From NCBI RefSeq assembly GCF_963678635.1, contig NC_087064.1, forward strand, positions 36,155,716-36,219,715: a DNA stretch of 64,000 bases. The letters are read 5' to 3'. Each line of letters begins with the position of its first letter. Positions within the stretch are counted from its first letter, which is position 1. This DNA comes from Symsagittifera roscoffensis (Eukaryota; Xenacoelomorpha; Acoela; Convolutidae). A program made the translations under genes and the position numbers. The notes beneath the pieces were generated by a model. That model worked only from the letters and a program-made list of their open reading frames with translations. It ran no database searches and was not told where the DNA came from. Below are positions 10,675-22,400 of this stretch, piece by piece.

Positions 10675-11260
10675 CACAGAGGCAAAGCTGCACTTCCCAA
10701 ACACAAGCGAGGAAAACGCAAAAAAGAGCTGTGAACAGGTAAAACAAACTGAAATCAGGAAAAAGAAATATAGCCAACAAACAGTTGGAAAAGAGTAATG
10801 AACGCAAGTAAACAGAAAAAAAAACACCTTTGTTGAAAAAGTCTCTACTTTCGAATTTCAAAGAAAAAAATAGATGCGCATTAAGCTTTTTGAATTTCTA
10901 GAAAAAATTATGAATCGCGTTTTTTTGATAGAATTAAACCAACTTGAGAAAACTGGATCAATATGTAAAGTTTCCGCTGTAAATCTAAAAATTAAATTTC
11001 GAAACTAGAAATTGTTCGTTTTTTCGCGCCCTTTCTACGTTCGTTTTCGGAGAGTGCTATTTACGTAACTTTCAGCAAATGAATTTCAATTGAACTCAAA
11101 AAGCGCAAATCAACCTAAGTGCACTCAGAAATGCTTAAATATCTATGAATGCACATCTGTAGTTATGAGAGCATTTTAAGACTTTTCCTGAAAAAAAATC
11201 ACCAAGACCTCTATAAGAGTCTTCACTACGTTCATTACTCTTGAAAGATTAAAAATACAC
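10675..11260. repeat. Dispersed repeat: SINE-like start plus partner of 2860-3310
   Basis: 10675-10740 carries the SINE-like start (CAGAGGCAAAGCTGCACTTC). From about 10745 it is colinear with 2860-3310 through ACTTTCGAATTTCAAA to TCACCAAGACCTCTATAA, so the two blocks may form one longer repeat unit. Confidence 0.5.
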
Positions 11261-13950
11261 CGCTTGCTGAGATAAGGAAAAACATTTGCTGAGATAAGGA
11301 GTATCGTTTTCTCACATCTGCTCCACGACCACTTGTAATTTTACTTACAATAGCTACCAATAATGCAGCTGCAGTTTTTGATCAAATTCCCAATGCAATG
11401 CAGCAAAAATTCGACCAAAAAAAGTAATTCAATGTTCCGGATTTGATTGCGTTGATGCGGAAATGCGTAAAGGGAGAAAACTACTTTCGCTCTTGCAACT
11501 GAATTCTTTATCTCACATTTGGCTGGGCAGTTTTCGAAACAAAAATGAAAACAGATTCCAAGAAACGATCAAATATTGTAAAAATTGACTTTTCCTAAAT
11601 CCATTTACTTTTCTCTAATAAACCATGAGAATAGCATCTTAAGCAGGGAAGACTTCAATTTCTGAAAAAAACGGGCAAAAATTGAAAAATTGGACATTTT
11701 CTACGGCCATATTTTTTTTCAAAACACTAGGCATAGCCGTTTACACTAGATAGATTCGCATAATTAGTTTTTTTCTTCCGGTTCAACCCTTGATCTCTGG
11801 CAGGGTGGTTTTTGAGAAAGGTCAAAAAATTATTAAAATTAACAAATATGTCATAAAATGGTTTTGTTTGATGCCATAACTTTTTTCTTCCAAATTTGGG
11901 AAATAGCCGCCTGAGAAAAGGGATCCCCATGATTTTTTTTAAATTGAAACGTACCTCTTAAATTTGCGTATTAAATATTTGAGAAAGTGAAAAATAGGTC
12001 AAAAATCCCCCTTCCGAAACTTTCGAAGGCCTGGGGTGAAATGAAGAGAGACTGGCAATAAATGCAGGCAGATAAAAGAGCCGCCAGTTTTTCCATTGGT
12101 ATTTTTTTTTTGAAAATCCGCTCAGAAGTTTCTGAGAAAAAATGAAATTTCTGCTAAAAATTCAATAATTTTCCAAAGCGTCGCAAAAAAAACAACAATT
12201 CCCATACATGTTCATAATACCTGTTGTTTTCAACAGAACCTTACACTAGCCAAAAAAAAAACCGCAATGTAGGCTATCAAACTACCTATAATTAATGATT
12301 AAATTGAAATATACCAAAAATGCCACAAATCAGAACTTTTATTTGAGCATTTTCCAACTCAAAAAAAATTCTTCGTAACAATACTCTACGCTTCGCATGT
12401 GTAATTACATATATTGGTCAAATCAATTTAATTATTATTGGTTGGTTCATCCGAGAAACTCATCTGCACAATTATCCAGAAAACACATTTACAAATATTT
12501 ACTTATTTGCAAAAACAAGTGAAGAAAGGCAAAATTAGCTGTTTAAACTGAATAACTTGAAATATACCCAGAAAGAAAACTACCTCGAACAGGGTGGCAA
12601 TGTTTTAAAACAAGTGTGTTTCAAAACAGTGTTTTAAAACACTTGTTCTTTTTCAATGTCTTGATGTTTTTAACATATTTTTCTGCCTTCTTTTGCTTGA
12701 CATACACCTCGTTTTACTGAGATTCACAACTTGCTAAGAACACTTAAAATAACAGATGTTATGAAAATCGATTTGGCTGACCTTTTTTTAAACCTACGGC
12801 CCTTGTCCCAAGTTTTTCCATTGATGAGATCCAGTGAACAAACACATTTACAAGAAAACATCTACAATCAGGTTCGCAAGTGTAACGACTATGGCAGATA
12901 TATGATAGGTTAAGTTTCATTTACTTTCCAAACTGAAAACGGAAACTCAGATGAATAGCCAATAACTTACATATACACTATCAGAACGTCTTACTCGATC
13001 TCTATTCGTAACATCCAGAAGGAAACCATTTTTTCCACATTATATACTAGGAAGATAATACTTATATACTTTTCGATGATACTGAATAATTGCACTCCAA
13101 CTTTATCCAAAGGATATTTGCCGGTAAGAGGCTATAAGGTTTGCAAACTTGTTTGAATAAGAAGCAATCATTATCAAAAATTTGAAAAAAGAAAATTATC
13201 ACAATTTTATATTCTCTATTGAGAGGAAAGTTCAGAAACGAAATTGCAAATCTTGCAAAAATGGATATATCAAGAACGACTCGCCAGAAAAACTTCCTTC
13301 AGATATCATTAAGAACAGAGATTCGCAGCACTTGGGATAAAAAGCAAGCGTAGCATTGCGAGCTAGCGAGTAGAAAATGAGAGGGATTAACTAACTCGAC
13401 AAAAAAAAACTAATTTGCAACATTGAAGCTTCTTTTTTGGTAAAAGTGGTATATTCAATTTCCGAAAAACTTTCGAAAAACAGTTTCAGTATTTACCAAG
13501 CAAGCATCCACAAAAGCGAAAACTCGTTGGTAGACGCCCATCGAGCCGAAAACAATAGACAGAAATTGATGTCATAAAAAATTCAAGCGATGAAGTTTTA
13601 AAACTTCTACGCTAAAAGCGACCAGCAGTGATTTTCGAAACGATCATCATTTTTGCCCTCCATACGGCATAAAAGAGACTAATAAATCCGCTTAAACATA
13701 ATCATGAACAATTCAGGCCAAAAAAAGGCTTTAAGCGAAAACTTTAAGCGAAAGAAAAAGCTAAGGTCAGAGTCAGTTTTTCTACAAATTACAGGAGTAC
13801 ATCAGCAACACTTGCAATTACAAAAACAATTTCTTGCATCACAAAATAAACCAAAATCTATGATGTGGCAACTAAAGCGACAAAACATAATCAGAGAACA
13901 AAAAACCGACTGTTCAATTTTTTCAAAAAAAAACTTTAATTCTATAGATA
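11261..13950. other. Gene-free AT-rich stretch
   Basis: No exon with conserved motifs was recognised. A small inverted repeat (AACAAGTGTG and its complement) lies at about 12610-12655; otherwise nothing is supported. Confidence 0.5.
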
Positions 13951-13961
13951 CTGAAAAAAAC

Positions 13962-14040
13962 AAGGTCCGGCCTGGAGTCGAACACAACACCGTAGGATGC
14001 AATGCAACCGCATTACTTCTGGACCACATGGAAAGGTGCC
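13962..14040 (-). repeat. tRNA-like (pol III promoter-like) sequence, probable SINE head
   Basis: The minus strand has TGGTCCAGAAGTAATGCGG (box A-like), GCATTGCATCC, and GTGTTCGACTCC (box B-like), followed by a T7 run that could terminate pol III. The T-stem bases flanking TTCGACT do not pair, so this is not a functional tRNA gene; a tRNA-derived SINE or tRNA pseudogene is likely. Confidence 0.45.
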
Positions 14041-14045
14041 AGAAA

Positions 14046-17000
14046 ATTGTTTGGGTTCAATAACGTAGCAAAGTCGTTTTCTTACAGATTTGTAAAAGTT
14101 CTTTCCGGGGGGGGGGGGTCTCGCACGTGTAATGTAAAAGATTTCCCAACTAGGTCTTTAGAAACCAATTAAAAAATTTCATCGTACCAGAACTAAATTG
14201 ACTTCAATTCAGACGACGACTAGTAAAGAATGAAAAACAAACAGTATGCTATTTCAAAAAGCATTCAAAAAACATTTGAAAAAGTTATCGACATACAAAC
14301 AAGTTCGTTTCCCATTTAGTACTTCATATGAAATCGCTTTTAGAAAACGGATGCAGATCTTGCAATTCAGATTCACAAAAAAAATCTCAGCTGTAGCATG
14401 GATAACCGGTTTCTCCACCAATAGCAAAGAAGGTTCCGACCATTATCTTGAAAAAATAAATACAATTTTAATGCAAAATAAACAGAAATTAATGTCTTTT
14501 TTTTTCTGCGTGCTGTGATAAAAACATCTGATCGAAAAACTAAAATTCGGCATATTTGACAATCATAGTCAAATAGGCTAATTGTAAAACATGAAAACTA
14601 ATTTTTGTCGAAAAATGACAACTAGAAAGAACCGTAAAAAATTAGTTCTAACTTTTTTAGCAGAATTTTTTTGAATTTTTTTTATTCCAAAAATGGTGCT
14701 AAAAACTCCAAAAACTAATTTATTTGAGTGCAACTAAATTTTTACGGCTTAAGTTAAGCTTAAATTAGCTATTGTAAGCCTGCACGCTCACCTTATTAGT
14801 TCGAAATTAGACCAAAAATCAAAATCGGTTTTTCAGAAAAAATTTCTCAAAACTGTTTAAAACCGTTCGAATAACCACTGAAAATCACCATTTCCATTAT
14901 TATTTGTGCTACTTGATTTTGCGTGGAAAACAAAAAAAAAATAAAACACACCCGAATACAAAGTTCCTCTACATTTTTTAAACGGTCAGAACAACAAAAT
15001 AAAACTCAATACGGTAATTTGACAGAAAACTGTGTGACCATCGGAAAAAAGTTTACTCAAAATATAATGCAAGCTCAGCTGGCCTAAACCAGATATTCCG
15101 AAAAGAGGATCAAAACAGTGCGGAGTATAATAAGCCAGCATAACTAAGGCTCCATCATCTGAATATGAGTTAAATGTCGAGTTTTTGCCATAAGTTCCTG
15201 TTTTATCAATTACTAGCTTTTATTTTATATCGCTAGATAATATTTTGCTCGAGATATGATGCCAAATTTCTTGGGATACAAATTTCTATTTAAAAGCGGC
15301 ACAAAAAATGAATGAATATGGTAAACATAGAGAAGCAAACTTCACTTATTTCACAAACTAAAAAAAATTAATTTCGAGATCAATAGCCATTAATTGCCAT
15401 AGACTCTATCAAAAAGCCTAAGTCGAACTCTTAAAGTGTTCTTAAAATCTATTCGTGAAAACAAGAATTTTTTTCAAATTATATAAACAGATGAAATGGA
15501 ACAGAAAAATTGACGAAACATGAGAGAAGAAACAAGCCGACAATACTTCAATCGAAAATTAGGACAAAAGGGAACGAAAAACTCCAAACTGCGCCGTTAC
15601 GCATGCAGTTGTCAAAAACCTAGAACAAAATATCAAACCGTATTAAACCGAATACTTCGAGGAACAGCTCATCTTGGAAACATGCCGAATTAAAACGGAG
15701 TCTGAAACAATAAGACGACTAAAAAAAAACATTCGAAAAGCTCCGACTGGAACTCGAAGTGTGTACCTATGCCGTACACGTATCGGACAATAATTCTACA
15801 CAATCTATGCTTCGTTAAATACTAAGACTCTATCTAACCGAATCATCAAATCGAATAAGCGCAATGCTTTTTTCGACCGCAATTAATTGGCAATCAATAC
15901 CTGCACCCCAAGAAATGTTAGACATGACATTCTAAAAAAGATACCTGATGCGTCAACCAAGCCAACACACAATAACCTCTACATTGGATTTATACAAAAT
16001 AGAAAGTTTCCTATTCGGAAAAAGAACAGGTCCCGCCCAGACTCGTACCTAAACTCTTTTTTTTGCCCCAAGCATCGGCGTTACCTCTGAACGAAATGTG
16101 CAAAATCACTCATATAATTTAAAGTAATAGAGAGGCGAAGCTTAAAATACTACACTGACATAACAAGGCTAACTAGTCAAGATACGTTGTGAAAAAATGG
16201 CGAAAAAAACTGGTCAACTAAATTCGAAAATCTTCGTATCTACATCTCTTGAATACAATTCATTTCATGAAAAACTTGACAAGTCAGACATTTTTATATT
16301 AAAATGGGATAGGAGCAACTAACGAAGAGTTCACAGAGCCAACAATGCTTAAGCGTTAAAATGAAAAAAAAATTCAAATTTCTTTTTTTTTTCAAAAACT
16401 TTCAAATCCCTTCTTCAAAACACAAATGCACTTCTGCTCAAAACAAGTGTCGGGTGACAAAATCAAACAACGATTCGTAGATTTTGTTAGACAAGTTTTT
16501 ACCTGGAAGAAAAGTCCCGTAAGCGTAATGAAGTATGTTTCTTCTCATGCGTGATTTCTGCGAACAAAGTTGTTCGTGAAAACGTCTAGTACTCGGTTGA
16601 AAAACCCTTGCTAATCGCTATGTACTTATGTACTTACGCAGAGAACATTCTCAATTTTTTTCAGAAATTTCCATATAAAATAGAATAAAAAACTGAAATA
16701 AAGTTAATGCGTTCAAATCGGAATTATTCTAGTTGGTTATCTCAATTATTGCAATTTTAATTGAGAACAAAGGAATGTATCCGTTTACATAATAATGAGC
16801 ATCGTAGTTCAGAATCAGGATAGCAAAATTTTCATCGTATAATCAATTTTTCAATTAAATATCGCAATTAGGCATTAGTTTATTCTTACTATTGAGACAA
16901 CTTGAACAACAGAAAAAATTCTGAACAACCAATCTTCTTTTTCCATCAATATTATGAATAGAATTGAAGCTCAGCATAAAAACAACACGGAGAGAATCAA

Positions 17001-17314
17001 AGACAACGGCAGCAAGGAGATCAACTCAAAAAGACCAATGAAGTCAAACTAAATAACACTGCGTCGTTTTAAAACGAGAACAAACTTTCAAAACCCAACC
17101 TGTAGGCTTGTAACATTTAAAACATAAATGAATTCGTAAATAAATCAGACTGTTTTCAATGTTCCAATTAATAAATATTACGCCATTTATGACGCATTTT
17201 GCAGCATCTGTCACCGACTGCTTGAAAAATGTTTAACGCATTGTGCGCACAGCATTTTTCGTAAAAAAACCCAGTTTTGAATAAATAATCTGAAAATGCA
17301 AACAATTTTTTTGA
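14046..17314. other. Gene-free AT-rich stretch between repeats and ALYREF
   Basis: It contains a 13-G homopolymer near 14106, scattered poly(A) runs and a SINE-like start near 16129 (GAGGCGAAGCTTAAAATA). No coding region was recognised. Confidence 0.5.
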
Positions 17315-18064
17315 TTACTGAATGCCATCCAAGTCGAAATTCATGAAACCGTGGATATTCTGACGTCTATTTGCTCGACTTTTTTGTTCACTGTAAGTCC
17401 TCTGCGGTTGCACATACGGCTTTGTATAGTGGTTATGATTTCTCCTTTTGAAAAAGGACCACCTGCTTCGCTGTAGAAACTTCTTGGCCAGATTCTGAGC
17501 CATCCGTCTCCTTGGAATATAATTTGTCAGGAAGAACGGCTTCGTCAACCGCATACGAACAGGAAGTCTAGACTGGGCAATGGAAAGCCGCATAGGCCTT
17601 CCATCTAGTGTCACGTTATTGTATCGTGCTATTGCCATCATAGCCGATTGAAGCAACTGGTAGTGTACTTCGGCGGTTCCTAAGGATTTCCCATTTTCAT
17701 CATAATGAATTCCGTACTTTACCACACGTCCAAATTCAAAGTATAACTCTTTTATATCATCGTCACTGATATGATATGCCAAGTTCTGGATCATGAGTTT
17801 GGTAGGTTTCGAATATTCTCTGCTGCCCTGTTTACTGCGAAAACTGAAACCCCGCTTTGGCTGTTGACGTTCGTTTTTTAAAACAACGTTCCGATTTGAC
17901 GAATTGAACGCTCGTCTTCTCTGATTGAACTGATTGCCAGAAATTGCTTGTGGCATGAAATCATCGAATCCGGAACTACCCTTAACACCCTGGCGTGAAA
18001 AATGATCCTGCAATTGCGTAGCCAAACTAACGCTGATGGCTTCTACGAGATTATTGAAATCCAT
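17315..18064 (-). CDS. ALYREF: ALYREF/THOC4-like mRNA export adaptor (RRM protein)
   Basis: Single open frame of 249 residues. The N-terminus MDFNNLVEAISVS resembles the short N-terminal motif of REF proteins. It is followed by an Arg-rich stretch and one RRM at about residues 86-165, with RNP2-like LMIQNL, RNP1-like KSLGTAEVHY and the REF-typical NNVTLDGRPMRLSIA. The C-terminal third is Arg/Lys/Gln-rich. ALYREF recruits NXF1 to spliced mRNA as part of TREX in the nucleus. I chose the ATG at 18064 because an AG acceptor (TTTTTGTAG, ending 18072) sits 7 bases upstream of it, so the first seven residues of the longer frame would be intronic. The 5' end must come from an upstream exon or a trans-spliced leader. 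The lack of introns could also mean a retrogene, although the frame is intact. Confidence 0.8.
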   Translation of the reverse strand: MDFNNLVEAISVSLATQLQDHFSRQGVKGSSGFDDFMPQAISGNQFNQRRRAFNSSNRNVVLKNERQQPKRGFSFRSKQGSREYSKPTKLMIQNLAYHISDDDIKELYFEFGRVVKYGIHYDENGKSLGTAEVHYQLLQSAMMAIARYNNVTLDGRPMRLSIAQSRLPVRMRLTKPFFLTNYIPRRRMAQNLAKKFLQRSRWSFFKRRNHNHYTKPYVQPQRTYSEQKSRANRRQNIHGFMNFDLDGIQ

Positions 18065-18071
18065 GTCGAAC

Positions 18072-18080
18072 CTACAAAAA
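18072..18080 (-). promoter_or_regulatory. Splice acceptor just upstream of the ALYREF start codon
   Basis: On the minus strand TTTTTGTAG followed by GTTCGAC then ATG is a pyrimidine-rich 3' splice site leaving a 7-nt 5' leader. It implies a 5'-UTR intron or spliced-leader addition. Confidence 0.6.
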
Positions 18081-18616
18081 GACAAATTTACAAACAGACC
18101 AAATATAGGATTGGACTTAAAGTCAGTACTAATTTTCTTTTATAATTTGCGGCATTAAGCGACGAACTTTTGTACGACAGATTGTCTTATCGAAAATTGA
18201 TTTTAAAAAAGTGTTGTTGCTGATATGAATTTCCAACGTAGCTGGAGGAATCTCTTCCTATGAAGCCCAATGTCTCCTGTTGTTTTCGGTAATCAGAAGG
18301 TCAAAAGTATCATAGTAACCGAGGTTACAGTCAGGAGTCCCTTCATCATGTATTCCAGTCAAAATCCTTGGAATTTTCTAGATATGGAAGTGATAATAAT
18401 AAAAGAAGATGACAAGTGTTTAAGTCCTTTTCAATTAAAATCGAGCACGCAACTCGACACGAGAAAACATAATATTCAAGTGTTACAAATAAAAAATCTC
18501 GTCGAAAGTTATTTTGTCATTTATAGTTCCGAGTACGCAAGCGGGGTTCGCAATCTGTATTGCCAGGGAGATTCTCTGTTTTGAAAAGCTGCCTGCTCTG
18601 GGTTCCTCAGTGCATA

Positions 18617-18786
18617 TGCTTAGGAAAATGCACTTAGCCTAATTGTTGTGATAAACTTATCACAACAAATTGTTTCCGGTATTATGGATGCGGAAGCTGT
18701 CTGAAATCACATGAGGAGCGGAATGGCCAGTCAAGTCAGCAGCCGGACACGCCTGGGGTCCGCCAGGAATCGACAAGCTGCTGTGA
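18617..18786 (+). repeat. 170-bp block with perfect hairpin, repeated at 42518
   Basis: Nearly identical to 42518-42688. It contains a perfect 12-bp hairpin with a 2-nt loop (TTGTTGTGATAA-AC-TTATCACAACAA at 18643-18668). It precedes the TGTGCCATTCTG start of the LTR-like repeat in both places, so it is either part of a longer repeat or duplicated flank. Confidence 0.7.
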
Positions 18787-20177
18787 TGTGCCATTCTGTC
18801 AGATTGGCACAGCGCAACCTTCAGGCGACACGAAAGAAAACGAATAAAGGCCTTAGTAAAGAAAAATTACTGCGAAGGAGGGTCTAGATATTCCGAAAAT
18901 TTGAATTTTTAAAATTTCGATTGACGGGCCGATATTTCTGAGAAATACAAAATGACGGCCATTTTGACTGAAAAGGACGAAAAAACAGAACAACAACAAA
19001 TATAGTGAAAAACGGTCGTGCGGGAACACGAAGAAAACGGAGTCTATTATCGTGGCAATAACACACGATAAGAACCTTAGCAGCGGATATTAGTGGAGAA
19101 GGAAGCTTCAGTGGGGAAGGAATATTCCACGGAACCCCTCCCGTGCCACAAATTGAAAGAGATAAGAACGTTATCTCGGGAAGATTACGGGAGCGGAGTC
19201 TTGGTCCCCCAGAGACTGTTGTATGTGAAGGGACTATATAGAACTGACTTTGTAGCTACTTGGATGTCGTAGAACTTTGAATTAACACGGGTATAATTTG
19301 ATATTTTAGAATATGAGTAGCTAGAAAAAGGAAAGGGTCAATCCATCTCCAATGGATTTAATATAGAACTGTCACACAAAAACATTTTAAAATAGGTTGT
19401 TCGAGCCGTGTTTTTAATAGCAATCACGTAGTCTGAGGATCCGAGACTCAGCTATGTGGTTGTGTTCGCATGTAAACGAAAGCTGATCAAAAGTCGTTTG
19501 ACTGATGGCCTAAAAATAGTAACTTTTTACTTAGCCCTAAACAGACCAGAAAATCATCTGGCAATGTCGAGACGGTGAAAAACGAGTGGAATTAAGGTAA
19601 CTGACGCCTGCCAGTTGTTAATAGGTAATTTTTCTACGCTCCGTCGCTATGTAGTATTTGGGCGAATGTTACATAGACGTTTTTATGGCGCTCCTGGGTG
19701 GGCCTGTCAAAGGCATAAGACCATCATGATCAGCAAGCGTTTCAGCGACGAACCCTCCGCTCCGGGCGTATGCCCGAGTTAGAGGCCTTAATGACCGTTA
19801 TTGTACTAGGGGGAAGGTGCGTACCCTCCGTCTAGTACTATTTAGCTTTTTAACTTAGTTAACACCGAAAACTCCATGGGCCGGAGGGTTAGGTGGGAAG
19901 TCATGAGCCCGCTTGTCCCAAAGTCCCGGGACCAAAAACAATTAAAGAGAAAGCGTAAAACCAAACCAAATTAGTGTACAACCAAGAAAAAGCCAAAAAT
20001 AAATTTATTTGAAAACAAAAAAGTACAAAAAACAGTAAAAAATCCAAAAAAGACCAAAAACAGTAAAAAACACAAAGTGACAGTTTATATGTTATTTCCG
20101 GACAAGATGTGATATGACCTTCCTATTTAGTGTTGTTTCAGATTGATTTATATCATTTCTGATAGAAAGATTGTGTG
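18787..20177 (+). repeat. Putative 5' LTR of the giant Gypsy element (copy A)
   Basis: Very similar (a few differences per hundred bases) to 41431-42519 (copy B), which starts right after a polypurine tract, and to 42688-43574 (part of copy C). It starts with TG and a 7-bp hairpin (TGTGCCA...TGGCACA). A CGAATAAAGG motif near 18840 and a TATATA near 19235 could be poly(A) and promoter signals. The LTR's 3' end cannot be fixed because copy B is cut off at the equivalent of 20177. Confidence 0.55.
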
Positions 20178-21840
20178 TTTTGGTGAAGGGTTGGATACCC
20201 TCCCTTGAGTGTAATTTGAGTATTTAAGCACGTTAATGGTGATTTTGCCGGTGGCCGGAGGGTAGAGTGGCAAGCTGACCGACGTGTTCCACACTCAACA
20301 AGGACATCAGGGACAACATCCACAACGACTGTTGGGTATCGTTGAAACAATTTTGGTATCGGTCGGGTACTATTTCATCAAAACTTAAGTGGTGGGGGGC
20401 ACGATTGGCGCGGTCCGATTGTACCCTCCATCGATTACAAATTTCCGAGTTAAGGGTCTTAATTCGGGTATTTTGGTGCAAAGGAGGGTATAGTACTATT
20501 CCTTAACGACTACTAATAGGTTATTATCCTTATTATATATTACTTATCTCCTAATTAGACCCAAGAAACACCCAAATTTCGTCGAAAATTATCGATTTTC
20601 GACCAAAATATAGACCCCCAAATTTTTGGATATCCGAGCTTTTCCGAACAGCAAAAAGCTTTTATATAGGGAGTAGCTACGTTGTTCGTTCCCCTTGACT
20701 AAAGAAACCGCGTGAGAAAGGACTCAGTAGTAGTTGGAAAAAACGAAAATTTTTCGATCAAATTTTCGATAATTTTCTGAATTTTGTCAATCTGTTTTGA
20801 CGATCGAGTTTTTGAGTTTTTAGAGTTAGAGCAAAAAAATTTTTTGTATTAGGAGCGTGCTAGCATAACGTGCTCGGCTGCCAGAAAAATTTTTGAGTAA
20901 CCCTCCGATTAGCTCCGTGGATAGAGCTAACGACTTAAGGATTGGAAAACGAAGGAATCGGAGGGTCAAAATTTGATAGTTATTGGCCAAATTTTTGACT
21001 TCAAACACTTTTTGGTCCGGTTTTTTGCTTAATTCCAGTGCTGTATAGGGCTACTACGCTCGTTTCAATTGTTTTTAGGCACTTTCAACAGGAATTGCGG
21101 AAAAAGTTTCTCAGAACCTACATAGGTGGTAAAAAAAAAGGCCATTTGGACAAACACGTTTTTGGCGATTTCTCAAAGACTAGCCAACCGATTGGAATAG
21201 TTTTGGTACCATAAGTCGACGTTTTGGACCATTTTTTTGGACCGCAACCGTTTTTGGGTTGATTATTTCGGAAAAGAAAATTTTTTTTAGAATTTGTTGG
21301 TTCGGAGGGTCCAAACTAGAGGTAACCCTCCGAGCGGCAGAAAATTTTATCAAAACACCTTTTTATCCTGCTGGGAAGGTTGACCGTGTCAACCAACCTG
21401 GTTTTAATTAAGTTACACCGCATTCGGAGGCTTTATTGCGGTAAATTAACCCCTTTTTCCTGATTTTTGCGGAACCCTCCGGAGTGACTTAAGCACTTTA
21501 GCAACCCTCCTTAGTGGAGATTTTCCACGAGACCCTCCGAAGGAGTTAAAAACAAACACCCATAGAGCTTTTAGCTTGTTTTGACGCTTTTTGAAGCTGG
21601 TGGAAGACCCTTCTAAGTGAGGTTAAAAAATTTGAAAATTTTGGAAGAACCCTCCGAGGTAACCCTCCGGAGCATATTAAGCCTCTTGTTGACCCTACTT
21701 AGTGAGTTAAGGGGGACCCCCCGAAGTCTCTTGGGTGACTAAGGTACCCTCCGAAGTAACCCTCCGGAGTAGGCTAAGTGTCTTAACAACCCTCCGAAGT
21801 AACCCTCCGGAGTGACTTAAACCTTCTAACAACCTTCCTT
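19777..21840 (+). repeat. Dispersed ACCCTCCG motif array in the leader
   Basis: Roughly 25 copies, in both orientations, of ACCCTCC(G) and its complement CGGAGGGT occur in 2 kb, densest at 21470-21835, where units such as AACCCTCCGAAGT and AACCCTCCGGAGT follow each other every 15-50 bases. Opposite-strand copies could pair in RNA. The array lies upstream of gag and is rare elsewhere in the window. Confidence 0.65.
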
Positions 21841-22045
21841 GTTAGAAACTTGAGGAAAACTGTGGCAATTTGGGAAACGGAAAATATCTATTTAATTAAG
21901 ATCATATTAGGATATCAGGCGTGCTTGTTATAATCATAGGAGCCCATTTTGACCCGAAATTCGTGATCAACTTTGGATTCTAGGTCGGGTGTATCGGAAG
22001 TACCCGAACAAAATTTTTTTTTTTATTGTGATTTTGGTTGTGTGG
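20178..22045 (+). other. 5' leader of the giant Gypsy element, unique part
   Basis: No ORF of note. It has the ACCCTCCG motifs and AT-rich spacers. A primer-binding site complementary to a tRNA 3' end was not recognised. Confidence 0.45.
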
Positions 22046-22230
22046 TTGCCTTGAGCTACTTAATAGGAAAGTTCGGGCAATCCGGGAACAAATAAAAGAA
22101 GACCTCGGTGAGTGTATTAGGCAAATACACACTCACTTGAGAAGAAAAGTTGTTCCCTGCTCTCGTGCACTTGGAGCGTTCCGGGTGTGGGGGAGCTTTT
22201 TCATAGACTTTAGAAGTTTTCGATCAGAGG
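22046..22230 (+). ncRNA. Structured leader RNA domain, repeat unit 1
   Basis: 185-bp unit repeated directly at 22231. Hairpins: H1 pairs TTGCCTTGAGCT (22046-22057) with AGTTCGGGCAA (22070-22080). Outer stem H3 pairs GGGAACAA (22084-22091) with TTGTTCCC (22150-22157) and encloses H2, GTGAGTGTATT with AATACACACTCAC (22108-22136). H4 is CTTGGA-GCGT-TCCGGG (22170-22185). All four are kept in unit 2 with base changes on both sides of stems. Confidence 0.75.
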
Positions 22231-22400
22231 TTGCCTTGAGCTACTTAATAGGACAGCTCGGGCAATCGCAGGACACCTAAAAGAAGCCCTCGGTGGGTGT
22301 ATTAGGCAAAGACACACTCACTTGAGAAGACTGTGTCCTGGACTTCGTTGTTTCGGATCGTTCCGATTGAGGGAAGTCTTTTTCTTTAAGACTAAGTTTT
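22231..22400 (+). ncRNA. Structured leader RNA domain, repeat unit 2
   Basis: Direct repeat of 22046-22230. H1: TTGCCTTGAGCT with AGCTCGGGCAA (22254-22264). H3: CAGGACAC (22269-22276) with GTGTCCTG (22333-22340). H2 spans 22293-22321. H4: TCGGA-TCGT-TCCGA (22353-22366). H3 differs from unit 1 at four pairs, each changed on both sides so pairing is retained. The unit ends about 580 bases before the first gag ATG. Confidence 0.75.

Noticed and set aside
10445-10861. 138-residue minus-strand ORF rich in Phe/Leu
   Set aside because: Composition follows the A/T-rich repeat shared with 2860-3310; no motif, no splice context.
13962-14040. Functional tRNA gene on the minus strand
   Set aside because: T-stem does not pair and the cloverleaf fails; better read as a tRNA-derived repeat.
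13704-14063. 119-residue plus-strand ORF
   Set aside because: Lys/Gln-rich chance ORF overlapping the tRNA-like repeat on the other strand.
18270-18584. 104-residue ORF between ALYREF and the LTR repeat
   Set aside because: No recognisable motif or repeat homologue in the window; it may be chance.
22046-22400. Hammerhead ribozyme (retrozyme-like) interpretation of the tandem leader repeat
   Set aside because: No CTGATGA...GAAA core is present in either unit.
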